Program-made: the position numbers and the translations under genes
Source: Methanosarcinales archaeon
GTDB lineage: Archaea > Halobacteriota > Syntropharchaeia > Alkanophagales > Methanospirareceae
Direction of reading: 5' to 3'
Length of the DNA: 5,945 nt
Assembly (NCBI GenBank): GCA_003661125.1
Contig: QMVO01000119.1
Span: 1 to 5,945 of the forward strand
The notes under the pieces: generated by a model
The model's database searches: none
What the model saw: only the letters and a program-made list of their open reading frames with translations
Told to the model about the DNA's origin: nothing
In this document: piece after piece, positions 1 through 3,979 of the stretch
How the letters are laid out: each line of letters opens with the position of its first letter
Position numbering within the stretch: position 1 is the first letter of the stretch

Positions 1-92
1 CAGAGAACAAGACGAGGGAGAAGCCGATGAAGATATCTTCGGTGACGAGAGCGATAAATGCGCTGGGTTATCCAATTACAGATTTGCGTAGA
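1..92 (+). repeat. Partial tandem repeat unit 0 (left edge)
   Basis: This is the back half of a unit, from the Ala at repeat position 25 to the LRRGK motif. It is more diverged from units 1-3 at DNA level but aligns without gaps (V-T-R-A-I-N-A-L-G-Y against V-S-R-A-I-N-A-M-G-Y). It shows that the array continues upstream of the window. Confidence 0.9.
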
Positions 93-977
93 GGGAAACA
101 GGTTGGGGCTGAGGCGGAAGAAAAGAAAAAGGAGTCAGCAAAGGCAAGGAAAGGGCCGGATTGGTTGCAGAAATACCGTGAAGGGATAGAAAAAGGGACG
201 ATAACGGTGGAAGATATTCTGGAAGCAGAGAACAAGATAAGAAAGATACCAATAAAGTTGATCACAGTGTCGAGAGCGATAAACGCTATGGGCTATTCAA
301 CTGCGGGTTTGCGCAGGGGGAAAAAGGCAGAGCCTGTTAAAGAAAAAGCAGAGCAGCGGGGACCGGATTGGTTGCAGAAATACCGTGAAGGGATAGAGAA
401 AGGGACAATAACGGTGGAAGATATTCTGGAAGCAGAGAGCAGGATAAGAGAGATGCCGATAAAGATGCCAACAATAGCGAGAGCGATAAACGCTATGGGC
501 TATTCAATTGCGGATTTGCGCAGGGGGAAAAAGGCAGAGCCTGTTAAAGAAAAAGCAGAGCAGCGGGGACCGGATTGGTTGCAGAAATATCGTGAAGGGA
601 TAGAGAAAGGGACAATAACGGTGGAAGATATTCTGGAAGCAGAGAACAAGATAAGAAAGGTGCCAATAAAACTGTCCACCGTGACGAGAGCGATAAACAC
701 TATGGGCTATCCGATTACAGGTTTACGAAGAAAGAAAGAGGAAGCAGAGGGAAAAGTGACAAGACCGAAAAAAGCAGTGAGTACTGGTGAAGTAGTTGAT
801 TATTCTTCCAGCATTGGTAAAATATCGAAAGAGACGGAGAAGAGATTTAATGCGATTAAGAAGAGCTGGGAGAAAGACTTGAATAAATCCTTGCATAATG
901 ACTATTTTGTAAATATACTCCTCGCGTTAGCAAAGCTCGTTGAGCATGGGAAAACACTTACATTCACCCACAAATAA
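1..977 (+). CDS. Tandem-repeat protein of unknown function, 5'-partial (C-terminal part, at least 325 residues)
   Basis: I do not recognise the family. The frame is open from base 3 and base 1-2 can complete an Ala codon, so the residues before ATG 27 (E-N-K-T-R-E-K-P) match positions 26-33 of the repeat unit (E-N-K-I-R-K-I-P). The gene therefore begins left of the window and ATG 27 is internal. Units start at 153, 360 and 567 (69 residues each; the third ends after the LRR at 731), preceded by a partial unit at 1-92 and a diverged Lys/Glu/Ala-rich linker. Each unit reads GPDWLQKYREGIEKG, then TVEDILEAE, then a segment like STVTRAINAMGY, then LRRGKK and a charged linker. This looks like three helices plus a basic tail. 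The segment before RAIN-MGY resembles a helix-turn-helix recognition helix, so nucleic-acid binding is possible but inferred. The last ~80 residues (732-974) differ: charged, then NDYFVNILLALAKLVEHGK, probably helical. No signal peptide or membrane segment is seen. It ends 8 bases before mfnD. Confidence 0.5.
   Translation, partial: ENKTREKPMKISSVTRAINALGYPITDLRRGKQVGAEAEEKKKESAKARKGPDWLQKYREGIEKGTITVEDILEAENKIRKIPIKLITVSRAINAMGYSTAGLRRGKKAEPVKEKAEQRGPDWLQKYREGIEKGTITVEDILEAESRIREMPIKMPTIARAINAMGYSIADLRRGKKAEPVKEKAEQRGPDWLQKYREGIEKGTITVEDILEAENKIRKVPIKLSTVTRAINTMGYPITGLRRKKEEAEGKVTRPKKAVSTGEVVDYSSSIGKISKETEKRFNAIKKSWEKDLNKSLHNDYFVNILLALAKLVEHGKTLTFTHK
153..359 (+). repeat. Tandem repeat unit 1 (207 bp, 69 codons)
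   Basis: This is an in-frame unit from GPDW to the EKAEQR linker. Compared with unit 2 it differs at 3 synonymous bases in codons 1-26 and at none in codons 41-48 and 53-69. It differs at about 14 bases in codons 27-40 and 49-52, where 11 of 18 residues change. Confidence 0.95.
360..566 (+). repeat. Tandem repeat unit 2 (207 bp, 69 codons)
   Basis: This is the second in-frame unit, exactly the same length as unit 1. Its variable patch reads S-R-I-R-E-M-P-I-K-M-P-T-I-A, where unit 1 has N-K-I-R-K-I-P-I-K-L-I-T-V-S. The rest of the unit is identical in protein to unit 1 apart from two residues at 49-52 (SIAD against STAG). Confidence 0.95.
567..731 (+). repeat. Tandem repeat unit 3 (55 codons, linker lost)
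   Basis: The first 26 codons differ from unit 2 by a single synonymous change (TAC to TAT). Codons 27-40 differ at 8 of 14 residues. The unit stops after L-R-R at 731, where the standard RRGKKAEPVKEKAEQR tail is replaced by a different Lys/Glu-rich stretch leading into the C-terminal region. Confidence 0.93.
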
Positions 978-985
978 AAGGTAAA

Positions 986-1948
986 ATGAGGATAATGGTT
1001 GCGGAGTATGCGGTTGGTACAGGCGGGGATAAAGGTGTGTCGTTATTAAGAGAAGGGAAAGCGATGCTTACGACGCTGAGAAGCGGTTTTGAGAGACTGG
1101 ATCATGAAGTTGTGTATCCAGTGGCAGTCCGAGATTTCGAAGCAGCAGTAGATAAACTCTCAAAAGAAAGCGATGCGGGCATCGTTATTGCTCCCGATGA
1201 GAAGCTATGCGAACTTACAGAGGTCGTGGAATCGAATACCGTTAATTTAGGTTGTCCTTCGGAATGCGTAAAAATCTGTGCTGACAAGATACAGACGACA
1301 AAAATTCTGGCTGAAAAAGGAATACCGGTGCCGGGGATTGTGTCAGAAGAAGAGATGAGGAGAGATGACACGAGGAAACGTGTATTCGTAAAGAAGCCGA
1401 GATATGGATGCGGGTCTGAAAACGTCTTTATATTGAATGGAAAAGAGAACCGTGAGGATATATCCTTTGACGATAATCATATCGTAACGGAATTTATACA
1501 GGGAGAGGATATAAGCAGCAGCGTAATAGCCGAGGATTCTTTTGCGTTACCACTGACGATAAACAAGCAGTTTATAAGGATGGAGCAAGAAAGGCTGATA
1601 TATGAAGGTGGATTAGTGCCGTATCTTATAGAGCGAGATGCCGAGAAGAAGATAATGAGTATAAGTAAGAAGGTCGTAGCTATGCTTAATTGTAAAGGAT
1701 ATGTGGGGATAGATTTTGTATTAGGAGATGATGGCACGGCATACGTGGTAGACGTAAATCCAAGACCTACAACATCCATCGTAGGAATTGCAAGGGTGTT
1801 GAATTATGGGGTAGCAGATTTGATATTGAGAGCGAAATTCGGGACTCTACCACGGGAAGAAGAAATAAAAACAGAAGGATGTTTTACTTTAAAACTAACA
1901 AAAACATTCTTAGAAAATCTTATCAAAGAAAAAGGTTTAAATGAATAA
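986..1948 (+). CDS. mfnD: ATP-grasp ligase, probable tyramine--L-glutamate ligase (methanofuran biosynthesis)
   Basis: The 320-residue protein has the ATP-grasp layout. An N-terminal pre-ATP domain begins with a V-x-EYA start. Then come the ATP-binding strand and loop V133-F-V-K-K-P-R-Y-G-C-G-S-E145, the hinge-like T-E169-F-I-Q-G-E-D, D243 in G-I-D-F, and the Mg-binding segment V-D256-V-N-P-R-P261-T-T-S. This combination, the length and the archaeal setting fit MfnD, which joins L-glutamate to tyramine with ATP to give gamma-glutamyltyramine, an early cytosolic step to methanofuran. No other mfn gene is in the window. The ATG at 986 follows a weak AAAAGGT; a second in-frame ATG at 995 follows GAGG and is an alternative. 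The gene overlaps the JAMM gene by 8 bases, which suggests translational coupling. A different ATP-grasp amino-acid ligase cannot be excluded without alignment. Confidence 0.8.
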   Translation: MRIMVAEYAVGTGGDKGVSLLREGKAMLTTLRSGFERLDHEVVYPVAVRDFEAAVDKLSKESDAGIVIAPDEKLCELTEVVESNTVNLGCPSECVKICADKIQTTKILAEKGIPVPGIVSEEEMRRDDTRKRVFVKKPRYGCGSENVFILNGKENREDISFDDNHIVTEFIQGEDISSSVIAEDSFALPLTINKQFIRMEQERLIYEGGLVPYLIERDAEKKIMSISKKVVAMLNCKGYVGIDFVLGDDGTAYVVDVNPRPTTSIVGIARVLNYGVADLILRAKFGTLPREEEIKTEGCFTLKLTKTFLENLIKEKGLNE

Positions 1949-2348
1949 GGGGAGAAAAATCGTGGGAATAGCAGAGGACACTTTGGATTTTATTCTGGAA
2001 GTAAGCAAATCTAATCATCCAAGGGAATTCATCGGCATGCTGTGCGCCGATGCGGATGTCATAACAGATGTTTTTTTCCTCCCGGGCACGATTTCGTCAG
2101 ATGAAAATGCAATTATACGATTGGATATGATTCCCATGGGTCTTGGCTACGTGTGGTCTGTTCATAGTCATCCGCATCCCGCTGCAATGAGTCCATCAGA
2201 GCAGGATTTGTTGATGTTTTCCAAGACGGGAAATTGCCATATCATCACTTTTTATCCTTACGCGGAGGATAGTTGGAGATGTTACAATTCAAAGGGAGAA
2301 GAGATAGAGTTGGAAATAGTGGAGATGGATTTAGAAGAGTTAAAGTAG
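1941..2348 (+). CDS. JAMM/MPN (Mov34/PAD-1) zinc metalloprotease
   Basis: The 135-residue single-domain protein carries the JAMM metal site. E29 lies in the P-R-E-F-I-G motif, and H75-S-H77-P is followed by S86-E-Q-D89. These are the catalytic Glu, two zinc His and zinc Asp of the family, so it should be active. Archaeal relatives such as HvJAMM1 cut isopeptide bonds between small archaeal modifier proteins (SAMPs) and their targets; that role here is inferred. The spacer between the second His and the Ser is eight residues, one longer than the usual seven. The 1941 start overlaps mfnD by 8 bases and has AAAGGT upstream. An in-frame GTG at 1962 has a much better Shine-Dalgarno (GGGGAG, 1949-1954), so the protein may be seven residues shorter; this would not touch the active site. 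The proteasome beta gene lies three genes downstream in the same run. Confidence 0.85.
   Translation: MNKGRKIVGIAEDTLDFILEVSKSNHPREFIGMLCADADVITDVFFLPGTISSDENAIIRLDMIPMGLGYVWSVHSHPHPAAMSPSEQDLLMFSKTGNCHIITFYPYAEDSWRCYNSKGEEIELEIVEMDLEELK
1949..1954 (+). promoter_or_regulatory. Strong Shine-Dalgarno pointing to an alternative GTG start of the JAMM gene
   Basis: GGGGAG sits 7 bases before the in-frame GTG at 1962, just after the mfnD stop. It is better placed than anything upstream of ATG 1941, so 1962 may be the real or a second start. Confidence 0.45.
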
Positions 2349-2361
2349 GTGGAAAACGTTT

Positions 2362-2787
2362 ATGGTAAGGGTTTTAGCAACCGGAACATTTGAAATACTT
2401 CATCCTGGGCATTTGCTTTATCTGGAGGAAGCGAAGAAACTGGGTGATGAGCTTTTTGTCATTGTTGCAAGAGACGTAAATGTGAAGAAGAGGAAAAGAA
2501 CATCAATTATACCGGAAGAGCAGAGATTGAAGATGGTCTCAGCTTTGAAAGTTGTGGACAAAGCGATATTGGGTAGCGAAGAAAATATGTATGAACCTTT
2601 ATATAGTATAAAGCCAGATATAATAACATTGGGCTATGACCAGAATTTCAATGAGGGGGAGTTGGAGCAGGAGCTCAGGAAGCGAGGCTTCAACTCGAAG
2701 GTCATTCGTATAAAAAAGCACAATTCAAATGCTTTTTGTAAGGCGGAGGATATAATAAAACATATATTGGAATTGATGAGGGGATAA
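2362..2787 (+). CDS. ribL: Archaeal FAD synthetase (RibL-type cytidylyltransferase-like nucleotidyltransferase)
   Basis: The 141-residue protein starts with the nucleotidyltransferase fold signature A-T-G-T-F-E-I-L-H14-P-G-H17. It continues with L-G-D-E-L-x-V-I-V-A-R-D, the I-I-P-E-E-Q-R55 segment and L-G-Y-D-Q94. The order and wording match archaeal RibL proteins (MJ1179 type), which transfer AMP from ATP to FMN to make FAD in the cytosol. The C-terminal signature that is often S/T-rich (ISST-like) is here N-A-F-C126-K-A-E-D. From memory the M. jannaschii enzyme has two conserved C-terminal cysteines; here C126 is the only Cys in the protein. AGGTGG (2347-2352) overlaps the JAMM stop and lies 9 bases before the ATG, supporting this start. 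The gap to nikR is 2 bases. Another member of the family, such as a glycerol-3-phosphate cytidylyltransferase, is a less likely reading. Confidence 0.78.
   Translation: MVRVLATGTFEILHPGHLLYLEEAKKLGDELFVIVARDVNVKKRKRTSIIPEEQRLKMVSALKVVDKAILGSEENMYEPLYSIKPDIITLGYDQNFNEGELEQELRKRGFNSKVIRIKKHNSNAFCKAEDIIKHILELMRG
2778..2783 (+). promoter_or_regulatory. Shine-Dalgarno of nikR inside the end of ribL
   Basis: GAGGGG lies in the last codons of ribL, 6 bases before the nikR ATG, which implies co-translation of the two genes. Confidence 0.7.
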
Positions 2788-2789
2788 AA

Positions 2790-3212
2790 ATGGAAGAAGA
2801 GCGCGGATTGACTCGAATAGGGGTATCTTTGCCGTCGAATCTGTTGAATAAGTTTGACGGAATAATAAGAGGGAGGGGATACTCATCGAGGTCGGAAGGG
2901 ATTAGAGATGCGATTAGAGCTTATATTGTAGAATACGAATGGATGGAGCGAGAAGAGGGGGAGGAGATAGGAACCATAACATATCTCTATGACCATAGCC
3001 AAAGGGGACTGGGTGATGAGCTAACAGAGGTGCAGCACCACTTTCTGGATATGATAAGAACGTCAACGCACATTCATCTCGATGAGGAGAATTGTTTTGA
3101 AGTAGTGGTAATGAAAGGCGAGGCAAAACGGATAAAGGAATTGGCAGAGAATATAATGAGCTTGCGGGGTGTAAAACACGTGAAGCTGACAACCACGCAT
3201 GGAGGAATATAG
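2790..3212 (+). CDS. nikR: Nickel-responsive transcriptional repressor NikR
   Basis: The 140-residue length is typical of the family. Residues about 8-46 form the ribbon-helix-helix DNA-binding domain (T-R-I-G-V-S-L-P-S strand, then R-S-E-G-I-R-D-A-I-R helix). The rest is the ACT-like nickel-binding and tetramerisation domain. Its metal ligands are all present with the Escherichia coli spacing: H83, H94, H96 and C102 correspond to E. coli His76, His87, His89 and Cys95. It should therefore bind Ni(II) in the square-planar site and repress nickel uptake or related genes in response. No nickel transporter or obvious dyad operator is visible in the window, so its targets are elsewhere or not recognised. 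It lies 2 bases after ribL and 3 bases before psmB, inside a run of housekeeping genes. Nickel control fits an organism that depends on nickel cofactors such as F430, though that is inference. Confidence 0.93.
   Translation: MEEERGLTRIGVSLPSNLLNKFDGIIRGRGYSSRSEGIRDAIRAYIVEYEWMEREEGEEIGTITYLYDHSQRGLGDELTEVQHHFLDMIRTSTHIHLDEENCFEVVVMKGEAKRIKELAENIMSLRGVKHVKLTTTHGGI
3201..3206 (+). promoter_or_regulatory. Shine-Dalgarno of psmB
   Basis: GGAGGA lies in the last codons of nikR, 9 bases before the ATG at 3216. It favours this start over the in-frame ATG at 3225. Confidence 0.7.
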
Positions 3213-3215
3213 ATA

Positions 3216-3851
3216 ATGGAAATAATGGATCAGTTAAAGAAGGGAACGACCACTGTTGGTTTGATATGTGATGGAAGTGTAGTGCTGGCAAGTGAGAAAC
3301 GAGCGACAATGGGGTCTTTTATCGCATCTAAAGCGGCAAAGAAGATCTATCAGGTGGATGAGCGAATAGGTCTGACTACCGCGGGAATAGTTGGAGATGC
3401 GCAGACATTGGTTCGGATACTATCAGTGGAGGCGAGACTGTATAAGATAAGAAGGCAAGAGCCAATGACGGTAAAAGCGATGACTACGCTGTTATCAAAT
3501 GTGCTGAGTGGTCAGAGATTCTTTCCGTATCTTGTGCAACTCCTGGTAGGGGGGATAGATAGGAACGGGGCACACATATTTTCAGTAGATCCCTTTGGAG
3601 GCAATACCGATGAGAGAGAGATTGCAGCTACCGGTTCTGGTTCCCCTATTGCATACGGTGTGCTTGAGGACCGGTATTCAGAGGATATGTCGCAGGAAGA
3701 AGGGATAGCACTTGCAATACAGGCACTGCATTCCGCAATGAAAAGGGATAGTGCCTCTGGTGAGGAGATGGAAGTGATAGTAATAACAAAAGAAAAGTAT
3801 GAAGAAATAAGTGAAGAAAAGATAAAAAAACTAAGGAGTTCATTCAGATGA
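3216..3851 (+). CDS. psmB: 20S proteasome beta subunit (Ntn threonine protease)
   Basis: The 211-residue protein has a short propeptide (residues 1-10) ending in G10, followed by T11-T-T-V-G. Self-cleavage would expose T11 as the catalytic nucleophile. E27 (mature 17), K43 (mature 33), S141 in G-S-G-S-P and D178-S-A-S181 complete the active site. The Glu at mature position 17 is normal for archaeal beta subunits. The protein forms the two inner heptameric rings of the cytosolic 20S core and degrades unfolded proteins fed by PAN or related AAA ATPases. The alpha subunit gene is not in the window. Y-S-E-D-M-S and the T-A-G-I-V-G-D-A-Q segment match Thermoplasma and Methanocaldococcus sequences closely. 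It is the last gene of the run that starts at or before mfnD, and paired T5 tracts follow its stop. Confidence 0.96.
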   Translation: MEIMDQLKKGTTTVGLICDGSVVLASEKRATMGSFIASKAAKKIYQVDERIGLTTAGIVGDAQTLVRILSVEARLYKIRRQEPMTVKAMTTLLSNVLSGQRFFPYLVQLLVGGIDRNGAHIFSVDPFGGNTDEREIAATGSGSPIAYGVLEDRYSEDMSQEEGIALAIQALHSAMKRDSASGEEMEVIVITKEKYEEISEEKIKKLRSSFR

Positions 3852-3852
3852 A

Positions 3853-3864
3853 TTTTTCGTTTTT
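3853..3864 (+). terminator. Candidate U-rich transcription terminator after psmB
   Basis: Two T5 tracts separated by CG (TTTTTCGTTTTT) start 2 bases after the psmB stop. Archaeal RNA polymerase terminates at U-rich tracts without a hairpin, often helped by aCPSF1/FttA. No stem precedes it. Confidence 0.5.
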
Positions 3865-3894
3865 GACTGACGTGACCTAATTGATATTGGCGAC

Positions 3895-3902
3895 ATAAAA
3901 TA
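3895..3902 (+). promoter_or_regulatory. Weak TATA-like element for the aCPSF1 gene
   Basis: ATAAAATA is the most TATA-like stretch in the psmB-aCPSF1 gap (3852-3979). It would place transcription start near 3920-3928 and give a leader of roughly 50-60 bases. There is no convincing purine-rich BRE upstream, so this is tentative. The gap otherwise holds only T tracts and a short inverted repeat. Confidence 0.35.
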
Positions 3903-3931
3903 GAAATAAGGAAAGGAATAGAAGTACCAGC

Positions 3932-3957
3932 CTAAGTAAAGCAAGGATTGGACTTAG
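3932..3957 (+). repeat. Short inverted repeat in the aCPSF1 leader
   Basis: CTAAGT at 3932-3937 and ACTTAG at 3952-3957 form a perfect 6-bp stem with a 14-base loop, ending 22 bases before the ATG. In RNA it could form a weak hairpin near the ribosome-binding region. It may be chance. Confidence 0.3.
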
Positions 3958-3979
3958 TTAGAAGGTTTGGGAACGGACA

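Noticed and set aside
68..700. Two similar minus-strand frames (68-265 and 500-700) opposite the repeat gene
   Set aside because: They are mirror images of the repeated coding sequence, so their similarity to each other follows from the tandem units. They lack sensible starts and protein character.
153..731. CRISPR array or noncoding satellite
   Set aside because: The period is 207 bp, there are no unique spacers, the units are a multiple of three and changes respect the reading frame.
2700..3000. NikR operator near nikR
   Set aside because: I looked for a GTGAT/ATCAC-type or GTATGA/TCATAC-type dyad around the gene and saw none, and there is no free intergenic space.
3246..3298. Loss of the catalytic Asp17 in PsmB (Glu present)
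   Set aside because: Glu at this position is normal in archaeal beta subunits such as that of Thermoplasma, and the Thr, Lys and other active-site residues are present.
2914..3309. 131-codon minus-strand frame across nikR and psmB
   Set aside because: It overlaps two well-supported genes, crosses their boundary and has Ser/Leu/Pro-rich composition typical of an antisense shadow.
3848..3880. Small ORF of 10 codons (MNFSFLTDVT) overlapping the psmB stop
   Set aside because: It is very short, spans the probable U-rich terminator and has no convincing ribosome-binding site of its own.
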